DNA of 64,000 nt from Chryseobacterium jejuense (GCF_017877355.1 NZ_JAGIPR010000001.1:620001-684000); one strand, 5' to 3'; numbered from the stretch's first letter, positions 1 through 9,418 are shown. Notes: generated by a model from the sequence alone, not told the origin. Numbers and translations: made by a program.

Positions 1-54
1 CTTTTGAATATATTTTCAGAAGAATTTTTCAGCTATAGATCATGAGTGCTAAAG

Positions 55-591
55 CTAAGGTTCAAAACTTTCGAATTTTCCATTTTCATAGAACAAAACA
101 ATGCGTTTTATTTTATTAGTCTGATTTCCAGTAACTTGACTTAATATTTCTTCAGGTGAAGTTTCTAATCGCTGAGAATCCGATATTTTTTCTGAGGCTT
201 TATCCTGGGATGGTATAACCGATTCTCCAGAAGACGCCAGAGGAAGCTCTTTCTCTGTTTCATCCACTCCGAATTCATCATCTTCGTTTATCATGGTAAA
301 AAGATCGGGTAGAGGTGTCGTTCTTATCTGATCCTCTTCAGGCTGTTCTTCCTGAATTTTTGTTTCCGGTAATTCTGACTTTAGCATTTCACCTTCACCG
401 GTAACCAGCCAATCCCAAAGAAGTTCGGGGAATCGGGATTTTATTTTTATGATAAACTCCAGTGACGGTTTATTTCTTCCGGATGTAATATGCGAAATGG
501 AGGAACGCTGTACATCAATCTCATCTGCAAATTCAGATGGGGTAAGTCGGGAGTACTCTATAACTTTTGAAATTCTTTCGTTTAAACTCAT
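55..591 (-). CDS. XRE-family helix-turn-helix transcriptional regulator
   Basis: A 178-residue DNA-binding protein. The N-terminal 65 residues form a Cro/C1-type HTH: a scanning pattern around SEFADEIDVQRSSISHITSG, followed by the NKPSLEF step typical of the family. The middle (about 75-150) is acidic, low in complexity and probably disordered. The last 18 residues form a compact basic-aromatic tail (KIKRIVLFYENGKF). It has no peptidase or sensor domain, so it is probably a simple repressor or activator. It is transcribed away from a long AT-rich region full of TACAAATGTA sites. The nearest site lies 23 bp upstream of its ATG, which suggests autoregulation. The HTH is seen in the sequence; the target sites are inferred from position. 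Confidence 0.85.
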   Translation of the reverse strand: MSLNERISKVIEYSRLTPSEFADEIDVQRSSISHITSGRNKPSLEFIIKIKSRFPELLWDWLVTGEGEMLKSELPETKIQEEQPEEDQIRTTPLPDLFTMINEDDEFGVDETEKELPLASSGESVIPSQDKASEKISDSQRLETSPEEILSQVTGNQTNKIKRIVLFYENGKFESFEP

Positions 592-613
592 AAAAATAAG
601 CCTTTAATTATTT

Positions 614-1503
614 TACAAATGTAACTCATTAAATTTACAAAAGCAAAATACAAATGTAAATAATTGAAACTTTTATCAATATACAAATGTAACATGATTA
701 TAATGTGTTATTATATAAGTATTTATATATAAATTACAAATGTACTTTATGATTATATATATTAAATTGATTCAATAGTAGAATTCAATAATGGGTTAAT
801 ATTTATGGTAAATGGCCTTTAAAAATAGATTATAAATGTAAATTTTGACTGTTAAAAAACCATTTTAGATGAGTTATTTTTCATCTTTAGTTATTTACAA
901 TATTAATCTCTAGATATATTTCAAAATAGACCATTAAATCTCTAAAATATAGGATATATCGGCTTATAATGATGATTATAATCAATATACATAAGTAAAT
1001 TACTCTTGTAAATATTCAATTTCCAGTAATTTTTACATTATTTACGACTATATATCTTCTGTTGAATAAGATTAATTTTCAGTTAAGTTTTAAAGCTCTT
1101 TGAAATATCAATTAGAATTCAATATCTGCCATTTCTTGAAGTTTTTCTTTGCTTTACATTTGTATAAGCATATAAACAACCAAGTTTTCCACAATTTATT
1201 TGTTTAAAAAATATATGCTCATTTGGGCTAAAACAGGTATTTATTCACTTCAAGTATTCTTACAAATAGTATTTAAATGAATTTTGTAACTAACTGAATA
1301 GTAATTAATTAAATGTATAGTATTAAATTATTCGCAATCCACAATTTTATCAACAGACATTTTGTCAATAGCAACTGTTTAACAATGTTACTCATGTTAA
1401 TCCATTAACAACGAGTAAAATTCTTATTTTAACATTTGTAAATTGCATTTTGTTTACAAAAATTCTGTCAATTTTTTCTTTTTTTCTGCTATTTACAAAT
1501 GTT
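614..1503. promoter_or_regulatory. Cluster of TACAAATGTA operator-like sites in a 970-bp AT-rich gap
   Basis: The stretch between the XRE regulator and the peptidase (592-1562) holds no convincing gene. It contains TACAAATGTA at 614-623, 649-658, 682-691 and 735-744, its reverse complement at 1155-1164, and one-mismatch versions at 831-840, 1431-1440 and 1494-1503. Each is an inverted repeat TACA..TGTA, as expected for a dimeric HTH repressor. The sites lie close to both flanking genes, which fits control of both by the XRE protein. An iteron-like role in replication is possible but there is no replication protein nearby. One DnaA-box-like TTTTCCACA lies near 1187. Confidence 0.6.
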
Positions 1504-1562
1504 AATGTTTATTGTCTGCCTTAAAATGGCTAAATTTGATTCCAGTAAATTATTTTCCAGCA

Positions 1563-2672
1563 ATGAACTTTGAACTTATTTATTCTCCGACCCCCGATTT
1601 CTCAAATCGCTATATTTCCCCTGAAAAATTATTTTCTTATCTACAAGCTAATCTCAGCGATTACATTCAGGAGATCGGAACATCCTATTTAGAGAAGCCT
1701 ATTTATCAATTAAGCATCGGAACCGGAAACATTCAGGTATTGGCTTGGTCACAAATGCACGGAAATGAATCCAATGCTACACACGCCATACTTGATCTTT
1801 TGATAAGCCTTGATAAAGCTCCGGAAATGAAAGAAGATTTATTCAGTAAAATCAGACTGGACTTTATCTTTATGCTTAACCCTGACGGATCTGAAAGATG
1901 GACAAGATTAAATGCCGTAGATATTGATCTTAACAGGGATTTCCATAATGAGGCTAGCAAGGAGATTAAGTTTCTTAAAAAGGCAGCCGCTTCAAAGAAA
2001 TATGATTATGCATTGAATCTTCACGAACAGAGAACCATTTTTACAACAGATGGTATTCATCCGGCTACTCTTTCCTTTTTAGCCCCTTCTGAAAATGTAG
2101 AACGTACTGTTACAGAAAACAGAAAAAAATGTATGGCTGTCATTGGGAGTGTTTATAACCATTTAAAGGAAATGATCCCTAACCAGATCGGGAGATATTC
2201 TGATGAATTTTACCCAACTTCTACGGGTGATAATTTTATCAAGGCAGGAATGCCTACCATCTTATTTGAAGGCGGTCACTTTGTAGATGATTATACGAGA
2301 AAAGGAACCAGAAAATATTATACGATAGCTTTATATTATGCACTGAAAGCAATCAGTGAATTGAACTCCAATATTACAGGATGGGAAACGTATCTGGACA
2401 TTCCGGAAAACAAAGAAACCCATTATGATATTATCTATAGAAATGTAAGACTGAATACGGATCATGAATGTATTTTAGATATTGCCGTTCAGTATAGAGA
2501 AATGAAAGAGGATGGAAAAGATGAAATTTCTTTTGTCCCTTATGTGATGGAAGCAGGAGATGTGAAAAAAAGAAAAGGCTGGCTGGAAGTAGATTGTACA
2601 GGAAAGAAATTTATTTCTGCCCATAAATATCCGAAGCTGGATTCAGTAGTGGATTTTACAATAGAAGATTAA
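1563..2672 (+). CDS. M14-family zinc carboxypeptidase-like protein
   Basis: About 369 residues from the ATG at 1563. The frame stays open to a TTG at 1512, but the ATG gives the more natural family start (MNFELIYSPTP). The fold is that of M14 metallopeptidases: the zinc-binding HxxE pair in QMHGNES, the substrate-binding stretch NPDGSERWTR...DLNRDF, the third zinc ligand in NLHEQ, and the catalytic Glu in LFEGGHF. There is no signal peptide, so it probably acts in the cytoplasm on small peptides or amide conjugates. The long upstream region with operator-like sites suggests regulation by the divergent XRE protein. The family is clear; the substrate is unknown. Confidence 0.85.
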   Translation: MNFELIYSPTPDFSNRYISPEKLFSYLQANLSDYIQEIGTSYLEKPIYQLSIGTGNIQVLAWSQMHGNESNATHAILDLLISLDKAPEMKEDLFSKIRLDFIFMLNPDGSERWTRLNAVDIDLNRDFHNEASKEIKFLKKAAASKKYDYALNLHEQRTIFTTDGIHPATLSFLAPSENVERTVTENRKKCMAVIGSVYNHLKEMIPNQIGRYSDEFYPTSTGDNFIKAGMPTILFEGGHFVDDYTRKGTRKYYTIALYYALKAISELNSNITGWETYLDIPENKETHYDIIYRNVRLNTDHECILDIAVQYREMKEDGKDEISFVPYVMEAGDVKKRKGWLEVDCTGKKFISAHKYPKLDSVVDFTIED

Positions 2673-2712
2673 TAATTTCGGCAACCCAACGGGTTGCCGA
2701 AATTATTTTTTA
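2671..2712 (+). terminator. Strong intrinsic terminator after the M14 gene
   Basis: A 17-bp perfect stem (2671-2687 with 2691-2707) closes on a 3-base loop and runs into a T-rich tract. The left arm begins inside the stop codon of the peptidase gene. It could also act in reverse on transcripts from the opposite-strand gene downstream. Confidence 0.9.
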
Positions 2713-2864
2713 TATATTTCTAAGAATAAAAATCAAATAAAAAATAGGAGCTAAATTCTTTCAAAAATGTTACATATGAATTTATATATTTCTTATTTTT
2801 TGAAATTTGCATAATCTGCAATATCCATGAGAAATTCCGATATTTTATTCAATTGGGAAAAAGC

Positions 2865-3380
2865 TTAGTTTACTACCTTAATTCCGCTTGCCAGAAATCT
2901 GATTTCTTCCTTAGGTTGTACAATGGCATCAATTTCAGATTGAGGTTTTTTAGCATCTTCAGCATAATGTTTCTGCTCATCCACAGAAATTACTTTTCTT
3001 TCAGCATTTCCTTCCAGAACTACATTCTTACCTTTTAAAGCGGTAGGAACAAAGAAGGCATAGTCTTTCATTTTTACAAAAAACTGTGAGTTATCATCAG
3101 TCTGAATAGTCAGCCAGCATCCTTTTTTCTCACAAACATCAGTCACCTTTCCTTTGATAGCTACATTTTCCAGTTTTTTATTTTCTTTTTTAAGCCTCTT
3201 GCCCAGCTTGTCTACTGTAATTGCTTTAGACTCCATAGTCGTTGCAACGCCTGCTCCATAAGTATCACCTAACAAAGCATTTCCTGCTGGTGGTGAAAAT
3301 TTCTTTTGTGATGTCTCTTGGGCAAACGCCAGCGTAGAAGCACTTACAGCCGCTGCAAATAGAATAGCTTTAAATTTCAT
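2865..3380 (-). CDS. Secreted DUF4920 protein
   Basis: A 171-residue exported protein. The ATG at 3380 gives a clean Sec signal peptide (MKFKAILFAAAVSA..AFAQ). The upstream TTG at 3398 would spoil it and lies inside a TATTTTTG -7 element (3396-3403 on the minus strand). The mature part carries the DUF4920 pattern: a short strand, a KGKVTDVCEKKGCWLTI segment with two cysteines (C-x3-C), then FFVKMKDYAFFVP and a conserved GNA element. The family looks like an OB-type fold with a possible metal or redox cysteine pair, but its function is not established. It is a single gene facing the M14 gene. Confidence 0.8.
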   Translation of the reverse strand: MKFKAILFAAAVSASTLAFAQETSQKKFSPPAGNALLGDTYGAGVATTMESKAITVDKLGKRLKKENKKLENVAIKGKVTDVCEKKGCWLTIQTDDNSQFFVKMKDYAFFVPTALKGKNVVLEGNAERKVISVDEQKHYAEDAKKPQSEIDAIVQPKEEIRFLASGIKVVN

Positions 3381-3522
3381 GTTTAATATTTTTTTCAAAA
3401 ATACTAATTAATATTGAATCATAAATCGATAAAATTTAATAATAAACAGGTGCTTGTGTAAATTTTTAATAAAATTCAAAATGAAAGGTAGATTTGTTTA
3501 TATTTGAAACCTATACTTGACT

Positions 3523-4935
3523 ATGCATAAAAAACTGAAACTATGGGATGCCATTATGCTTGTGATGGGCTCTATGATTGGAAGCGGAATCTTTATTGTA
3601 AGCGCTGACATGATGCGTAATCTGGGCTCCGGTTACTGGCTGATTGTGGTCTGGATCATCACAGGAATAATGACAGTAGCTGCTGCAATAAGCTATGGTG
3701 AACTTTCTGCCCTGTTCCCAAGGGCTGGCGGACAATATACTTACCTGAAAGAGATCTTCGGTAAAAGAATGGGATTTCTTTACGGTTGGGGACTGTTCAC
3801 AGTGATACAAACAGGAACAATTGCTGCCGTGGCAATGGCTTTCGGTAAATTTACAGCCTATCTGGTACCATCACTTAATGATGCCGCACCTATTTTCCAA
3901 AGTGGAGAATTTAAAATTACATGGATACAAATTTTAGCTATCGCAGTTATTCTTCTGCTTACTTATATCAATACAAGAGGCGTAGAAAGTGGAAAGTTTT
4001 TACAGAATATCTTTACAGGATCTAAAATTTTAGCTTTATTAGGATTGATTGCTGCAGGATTTATTCTTGTAGATTTTTCTCATTTATCTGAAAATTTCAG
4101 CTTGGGAATGGACTCTTTTAATAATCTGAAAAAGGATCTGAGTGGAAATTTCCTGAAAGAAGGCTGGGAATCTATTGGTGGAATGACTTTGATGGGCGGT
4201 ATTGCTGCTGCGATGGTGGGATCTGTTTTCAGCTCTGTGGCATGGGAAAGTGTAACGTTTGTTTCCGGGGAGATTGAAAATCCAAAGAAAAATGTTGTAA
4301 AATCAATGATCTACGGGACTTCTGCCGTGATGATTTTATATATAGCTGTTAATTTTGTGTATTTAAATGCTCTGGATAGAGACAGTATTGCCTTTGCTAC
4401 TAATGACAGGGTAGCCGTAGCAGCGTCACAAAATATTTTTGGAAATGCAGGAACCATTATTATTGCCGTATTAGTAATGATTTCCACTTTCGGATGTGAT
4501 AACGGATTGATCTTAGCTGGAGCAAGGGTCTTCCAAACGATGGCCAAAGACGGAATGTTCTTTAAATCTGCAGAAAAAAATAATAAAAATGAAGTGCCGG
4601 AAAATGCATTGTGGATGCAGGGAATCTGGGCTTCCTTGCTATGTTTGAGTGGACAATACGGAAATCTGTTGGATATGATTTCTTTCGTAATCGTTCTGTT
4701 CTATATGATTACGGTTTTTGGAGTTATTTATTTAAGAATTAAACAACCCACTTTGGAAAGACCTTATAAAACATGGTTATATCCTGTGACTCCTATCATA
4801 TACCTTATTATAGGAACTGTTTTCTGTATCCTATTATTAATATATAAGCAACAATACACCTGGCCAGGATTTTTACTGGTACTGCTAGGACTTCCGGTAT
4901 ATTATTTCATCAACCGGAGAAAAGCAGATCAATAG
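3523..4935 (+). CDS. APC-superfamily amino acid permease
   Basis: A 470-residue inner-membrane transporter with about 12 hydrophobic helices. Helix 1 carries the APC signature (GSMIGSGIFIVSAD) that makes the unwound substrate site. Later motifs include SYGELSALFPRAGGQY and VAWESVTFVSGEIENPKKN, typical of L-amino-acid exchangers of the SteT/LAT type. The ATG at 3523 is chosen over a TTG two codons upstream. A TATATTTG -7 element at 3499-3506 sits just upstream without a convincing -33 box. It stands alone, ends in a hairpin, and its substrate cannot be read from the sequence. Confidence 0.87.
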   Translation: MHKKLKLWDAIMLVMGSMIGSGIFIVSADMMRNLGSGYWLIVVWIITGIMTVAAAISYGELSALFPRAGGQYTYLKEIFGKRMGFLYGWGLFTVIQTGTIAAVAMAFGKFTAYLVPSLNDAAPIFQSGEFKITWIQILAIAVILLLTYINTRGVESGKFLQNIFTGSKILALLGLIAAGFILVDFSHLSENFSLGMDSFNNLKKDLSGNFLKEGWESIGGMTLMGGIAAAMVGSVFSSVAWESVTFVSGEIENPKKNVVKSMIYGTSAVMILYIAVNFVYLNALDRDSIAFATNDRVAVAASQNIFGNAGTIIIAVLVMISTFGCDNGLILAGARVFQTMAKDGMFFKSAEKNNKNEVPENALWMQGIWASLLCLSGQYGNLLDMISFVIVLFYMITVFGVIYLRIKQPTLERPYKTWLYPVTPIIYLIIGTVFCILLLIYKQQYTWPGFLLVLLGLPVYYFINRRKADQ

Positions 4936-4970
4936 AGTAACATAATGAATACAATACAGATAATAGTTTC

Positions 4971-5005
4971 AGGGCTTTCAATTCAGTTTGAAGGCCCTGG
5001 CTTTT
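4971..5005 (+). terminator. Terminator hairpin after the permease
   Basis: AGGGCTTTCAA (4971-4981) pairs with TTTGAAGGCCCT (4987-4998, one G-T pair) and a short T stretch follows. It separates the permease from the T6SS baseplate genes. Confidence 0.65.
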
Positions 5006-5106
5006 GAATAATATTTTAATTTATTATAACAATTATTTAGTGAAAATGTGTATTTTGGTATTCCGTTTTTAAGTAAACGAAACCATGAAGTAAAAAACAA
5101 TAAGTT

Positions 5107-5547
5107 ATGGATACACCAAATTACAGAATGCCCTTTGTACCGTCTACACTAATGACAGAAGGGGGAAGTATCGATACCTGCGGTATGGGAGAAAGTATTG
5201 CTCACAATATTATGCTGCTGATCACCACCAAAAAAGGGGAGAACAGATACGATGAAAACTATGGAAACGATGTTTGGAATCTGGAATTCGATAATGGAGT
5301 AACCAGTGCCATCTGGGAAAACGTTTTTGTAAAAAGTCTCAGAAGACAGATTCTGGAATATGAACCAAGAATTGTACAGCCACAGATAGATGCCAATATC
5401 CAATTTGTAGAGCACAGTTACGATACCAAAGAACACACCGAAATCAAAAAGAAAGTAAGAATTGCCATCAATGCGAAGATGGAGGAAACAGGAGAACGTT
5501 TCAGTTTTTCAACAGAACTGTTCCTGAGCCCAATGTCTATTGATTAA
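5107..5547 (+). CDS. tssE: T6SS baseplate subunit, gp25/TssE-like
   Basis: A 146-residue protein of the GPW/gp25 family, the phage-T4-gp25-like wedge component that nucleates the contractile sheath. The family core is visible: an N-terminal segment leading to SIAHNIMLLITTKKGENRYDENYGNDVW, then a central ENVFVKSLRRQILEYEPRI helix and a C-terminal beta segment. It lies 24 bp upstream of tssF, so the two are probably one operon, as in T6SS subtype iii loci. The other core genes (tssB, tssC, tssK, tssG, tssH) are not in this window upstream or downstream. Family assignment is firm; subtype iii is inferred from the host lineage. Confidence 0.87.
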   Translation: MDTPNYRMPFVPSTLMTEGGSIDTCGMGESIAHNIMLLITTKKGENRYDENYGNDVWNLEFDNGVTSAIWENVFVKSLRRQILEYEPRIVQPQIDANIQFVEHSYDTKEHTEIKKKVRIAINAKMEETGERFSFSTELFLSPMSID

Positions 5548-5571
5548 TATTTCTAACAGCGAAAAAAAATT

Positions 5572-7455
5572 ATGAACCTAGATCAAAATATTTATTCCAA
5601 AGAATCTGTAAAAGCAAGAATGCTTCAGAATGCAACTAAAGTATGGGGATTGAAAAGTCCGCAGTCTTTAGATCCATTTGTAAAACTATTAATTGATGCA
5701 TTCAGTACAGAAGTTTTTAAAGCGAATAATGAAATACAAACAGTAAATGCCCGAATTCTTGAAAAACTGGCAAAGCTGTTAACTCCATCTATTTATACTC
5801 ATCCTATTCCGGCTCATGCGGTTGCTTTTACACAGCCTTATGATTCTACCGAAGTTTTATTGGAGCACACGGAGTTTTTCTTCCGTAAGCAAATGACTTC
5901 CACAGTAAAATCAGAGTCGGATAAACAATTAAATATTCCTTTTACTCCAGTAGGGAATGTTAGGATTAATAAAGTTCACACTTCCGTAATGTTTGTAGGG
6001 AATACCTGTTACAGTATTGATGACAGATTCAATAAAATCCCTATTTCAAGATTTAACGGTAGACCTGAAGATTACAGAAAGGTTACGGTAGGGGTTGATG
6101 TCAGTAAATATGTCAGTGAATATTTTCCTAAATACATGAGCATATTCTGCTCCAATCCGGCTTTCGAGCATCTTGATTTTGTATATAAGCTATTACCTTA
6201 TATTAATGTTTCAAGTAATGGAAACCCTTTGTTTGTAAGAGAAGGATTAAGCTATCTTACAGAAAGTGCTACGGATGGTTATGAGCAGATGTTTAAAGAA
6301 CAATCTATCCGAAGCAAGGTAATTGAAGATATCAAAAGTATCTACCGTCATAAATTTATCGAAATAACCGGACTTTCCAGCAGCTTGTTCTCAGAACCGG
6401 GGCAGCTTCCACAAAACCTTGATTTCCTTGCCGGAAAAGAAGAGATTGTAAAATATCTTGATAATAAGCGCTATTTATGGCTTACTTTTGAGTTTCCACC
6501 ACAATTCTCAGCAGAAATTCTGGATAACTTCTCCTTTGTACTGAATGCTTTCCCAATCTATAACAGAGGCTGGAAAAAAACAGAATACAGTCTTGATATT
6601 ATGGGAAACAATATTCCTTTAGTAACAGACGAAGGAGAACACTTCTTATATGTAGATGAGGTACAGGATGGAGACGGAAGAAAATACACCGAAATACCAT
6701 TTACTCCTGCAGATGATCTTAAAAAAGGATTATACACTGTGAGAAAAGGGGGAATGGAACGTTTCACCAGCAGAAATGCTGTAGATATGATTGCTAACGT
6801 GTTGGAACTGACAAGAGATGAGATTGCTGCATTTTCCCTTTTAAACAGAGATAATGTAAAAGGAGTTCTCAGCGAAATGTCCGACAAGATGAAGTCCATG
6901 GTGCAGAAAGTGAACAATGCCAAGAGAAATATCAGACAGGAACTTAATTACGTCATTATGGAACCTGTAGAAAAAACAGACCACACGTATGCTTCTTTCT
7001 GGATCACGCATTGCACATTAGCTAACCATATGCGCCCAGGAACTGAACTTTCCAATCAGTTGAAATCTCAGACTGTTGTATTGCTTACAGAAACCTTAGG
7101 TGGTGCTGAAGAACAAAAAGGAACCGACAGTATTCAGGCTTATAAATATGCTTTGACAACAAGAGACAAAATTATTTCCCTTGAAGATGTCAAAAACTAT
7201 TGCCGAATGATCCTGAAAGATGAATTGAGAGAAGTAAGAGTGAGAAGAGGAACAATGATTAGTAACAAACCTAAAGAAGGTTTCGTAAGAACCGTTGAGG
7301 TAGAAATTGTTCCACAGAATTATTCTTTCTATGGAAGAGCGTATTGGGAAAATATGGCTAATATCACCAGAAACCAGATCATTGCCAAAGCAATTGACGG
7401 TATTGAATATCTGGTGAAAGTAACCAATGAGGACGTCGAATTCCAGGATATGTAA
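5572..7455 (+). CDS. tssF: T6SS baseplate subunit TssF
   Basis: A 627-residue TssF/VasA-type protein, the main wedge component that, with TssG and TssE, forms the baseplate docking onto the membrane complex. The N-terminal pattern fits: a helical opening ending in FVKLLIDAFSTEVFKANNEI, then ILEKLAKLLTPSIYTHPIPAHAV. The later LTFEFPPQFSAEILDNFSFVLNAFPIYNRG segment and the C-terminal TRDKIISLEDVKNYCR stretch are also family-like. The length is typical of the Bacteroidetes version. It sits between the gp25 gene and a lipoprotein gene with gaps of 24 and 23 bp, indicating one transcript. Confidence 0.87.
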   Translation: MNLDQNIYSKESVKARMLQNATKVWGLKSPQSLDPFVKLLIDAFSTEVFKANNEIQTVNARILEKLAKLLTPSIYTHPIPAHAVAFTQPYDSTEVLLEHTEFFFRKQMTSTVKSESDKQLNIPFTPVGNVRINKVHTSVMFVGNTCYSIDDRFNKIPISRFNGRPEDYRKVTVGVDVSKYVSEYFPKYMSIFCSNPAFEHLDFVYKLLPYINVSSNGNPLFVREGLSYLTESATDGYEQMFKEQSIRSKVIEDIKSIYRHKFIEITGLSSSLFSEPGQLPQNLDFLAGKEEIVKYLDNKRYLWLTFEFPPQFSAEILDNFSFVLNAFPIYNRGWKKTEYSLDIMGNNIPLVTDEGEHFLYVDEVQDGDGRKYTEIPFTPADDLKKGLYTVRKGGMERFTSRNAVDMIANVLELTRDEIAAFSLLNRDNVKGVLSEMSDKMKSMVQKVNNAKRNIRQELNYVIMEPVEKTDHTYASFWITHCTLANHMRPGTELSNQLKSQTVVLLTETLGGAEEQKGTDSIQAYKYALTTRDKIISLEDVKNYCRMILKDELREVRVRRGTMISNKPKEGFVRTVEVEIVPQNYSFYGRAYWENMANITRNQIIAKAIDGIEYLVKVTNEDVEFQDM

Positions 7456-7478
7456 ATTAGAAAATTAAAACAAAAAAT

Positions 7479-8408
7479 ATGAAGAAGATTATTGTACTTG
7501 CAATGGCCCTGTCTTTAACTGCTACTGTGGTTAGCTGTAAAAAAGGTGCAGGAAAATTTGGGAATGCAGTTTTAAACCTGGGAGGCGAGGCAGATGCAAA
7601 TGCTATTATTGATTTTAATAACAATTTTATAGACTCTTATAAAAGTACATCAAAACATATTGAGAGAATCTTAAAATATGCAGATGCAGTAGTGGCCAAA
7701 TCAAAAGGTGAAAATGGATTGATCATACCAATTACATTAACCTCAATGGATTATTCCTTTTCAAAGATTAAGGAAATCCCATCTGGATTTGATAAAGACA
7801 AAGCCGCTATTGAAAAAGAATTCAGTATTTATAAGGCTAAAAAAGAAAATATAGACAAAAAGGTTGAAGAGCTTAAGTCCTATATGACTTCGGAAGATTA
7901 TAAAGATGATAAAGGAGCAAAAGCAGAAGCCATCAGAAAAGAAATTGAGGGCGATGTGAATGCTTTCTATGCTGCCGGAGAAAATATTATGATCAAGATC
8001 AAACCTGCTACAGACGCTGCAGAGGAAGTTATTTTGAAAGATCACCCGATGAAAGAGTATATTATTTCTTCCAAAAACGTGATGAATTCAATGGACTCTG
8101 TAGTCGATCTTTTGGGGAGACAGTATTCCGGACAATTTAATGAAGTGGAAGCCCAGAAAAAATATGACGAATATGCCAAAGCAGTAGAAGCCAATGCCAA
8201 GCTAAACTTTGATGTGAAAGATCAGCAGTATTCTTATAAAAAATCTCAGTTTGAGACCTTTAATAAAAATGCTTCTAACTTTTTAGATCTTTACAGAAAA
8301 CTGATAAGAGATGCTAAAGAGAAAGGAAAGATTCAGGATAATGATATCCAGCAGATCGATTCATCCTATGAAAGTGTATTGAGTGCTTACAACATCTTTG
8401 TGAAGTAA
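7479..8408 (+). CDS. DUF3829-like lipoprotein in the T6SS operon
   Basis: A 309-residue lipoprotein: signal peptide with lipobox VVSCKKG (Cys20), then a mostly helical, lysine- and glutamate-rich body with three long helices, resembling the YiiG/DUF3829 group. It is the third gene of the tssE-tssF transcript and is followed by a terminator, so a periplasmic or outer-membrane role tied to the T6SS is plausible. Subtype iii systems are known to include lineage-specific envelope subunits, one of them a lipoprotein (TssQ). I cannot show from sequence alone that this is that subunit. Confidence 0.65.
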   Translation: MKKIIVLAMALSLTATVVSCKKGAGKFGNAVLNLGGEADANAIIDFNNNFIDSYKSTSKHIERILKYADAVVAKSKGENGLIIPITLTSMDYSFSKIKEIPSGFDKDKAAIEKEFSIYKAKKENIDKKVEELKSYMTSEDYKDDKGAKAEAIRKEIEGDVNAFYAAGENIMIKIKPATDAAEEVILKDHPMKEYIISSKNVMNSMDSVVDLLGRQYSGQFNEVEAQKKYDEYAKAVEANAKLNFDVKDQQYSYKKSQFETFNKNASNFLDLYRKLIRDAKEKGKIQDNDIQQIDSSYESVLSAYNIFVK

Positions 8409-8452
8409 CCTCTTTGATTCGTTACAATATCAGCAATCAATTTTAAAATATG

Positions 8453-8482
8453 AAATGCCGTAGGAAATACGGCATTTTTTAT
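8453..8482 (+). terminator. Terminator of the tssE-tssF-lipoprotein unit
   Basis: AAATGCCGTA (8453-8462) pairs perfectly with TACGGCATTT (8468-8477), with a five-base loop and a following T run. Confidence 0.9.
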
Positions 8483-8527
8483 ATACACTCTACAAAAATT
8501 TAATGCATTAAAAACTAACCTAGTTAA

Positions 8528-9418
8528 ATGAGAAAAGCATCCCTTTTTATATCAATTTGTCTTTTTAGTATTCAGTTAAAAAGCCAGTCGATGCAGGATC
8601 TGAGAAGTAAGATTAGCACGATCATATCAATGAAAAATGCAACCGTTGGAGTTTCTTTAAAAGGAATTGAAGATAAAGATACGCTGAGCATCAATGGAAA
8701 TAAAGAAATGCCGATGCTGAGTGTTTTTAAATTCCATATTGCATTGGCTGTTTTAAATCAGGTAGACAAAGGAAAACTAAAACTGGATCAGAAGTTTTTG
8801 ATTAAAAAAGAAGAATTGCTCCCCGAAACATGGAGCCCGATCAGAGAAGAATATCCGAAAGGAAATATGTATCTGACACTAGATCAATTATTAAGATATA
8901 CTGTCTCTCACAGCGATAATAATGGTTGTGATATTCTTTTGAAGATGGTGGGAGGAGCTCCTGTTGTTCAGAAATTTATCAATCAGCAGGGCATTAAAAA
9001 TTTCACCATCCGATTGAATGAACAGCAAATGAACACCTTTGAATCCTATTTTGTCAACACATCAACCCCTTTAGCGACGACAGATCTTTTAGAAAAATTC
9101 TATAAAGGAAAAGTACTGAAAAAGGAAACCACAAAATATTTATATCAGATCATGGTAGAAACATCAAGAGGATTAACCTGGATGAAAGCGGGGTTACCGG
9201 CAGGAACAGAATTAGCTCATCGTACAGGAATTTCAGGAAGAAACGAACAGAATATAAGAGCTGCGATGAATGATGTTGGAATTGTAAAACTTCCCAATGG
9301 AAGACACTTCATTTTATCCGTCTACCTGAAAAATATCAATGAAGAAATGAAAGACACAGAAAAAATCATTGCGGATATAGGAAGCGTAGTTTGGGAATAC
9401 TATGTAAATAAACCATAA
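8528..9418 (+). CDS. bla: Class A beta-lactamase (subclass A2, CGA/CIA/CME-like)
   Basis: A 296-residue periplasmic serine beta-lactamase with a signal peptide ending near residue 20. Catalytic elements are present: the Ser-x-x-Lys motif (S65-V-F-K68), the SDN loop (129-131) and an omega-loop Glu in RLNEQQM (E165). The usual KTG triad is RTG here (232-234), a substitution also known in CARB-type enzymes. The overall pattern fits the chromosomal extended-spectrum enzymes of Chryseobacterium and relatives (PER/CGA/CIA/CME branch). It is a single gene between the T6SS operon terminator and uvrA. No mobile element flanks it, so it looks intrinsic rather than acquired. The substrate profile cannot be read from sequence. 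Confidence 0.88.
   Translation: MRKASLFISICLFSIQLKSQSMQDLRSKISTIISMKNATVGVSLKGIEDKDTLSINGNKEMPMLSVFKFHIALAVLNQVDKGKLKLDQKFLIKKEELLPETWSPIREEYPKGNMYLTLDQLLRYTVSHSDNNGCDILLKMVGGAPVVQKFINQQGIKNFTIRLNEQQMNTFESYFVNTSTPLATTDLLEKFYKGKVLKKETTKYLYQIMVETSRGLTWMKAGLPAGTELAHRTGISGRNEQNIRAAMNDVGIVKLPNGRHFILSVYLKNINEEMKDTEKIIADIGSVVWEYYVNKP

Noticed and set aside
592..1562. Chromosomal replication origin
   Set aside because: The region is AT-rich with repeated 10-mers, but only one DnaA-box-like site is seen and no replication gene is near.
3381..3398. TTG start six codons upstream of the DUF4920 protein
   Set aside because: It would spoil the signal peptide and overlaps a likely -7 promoter element.
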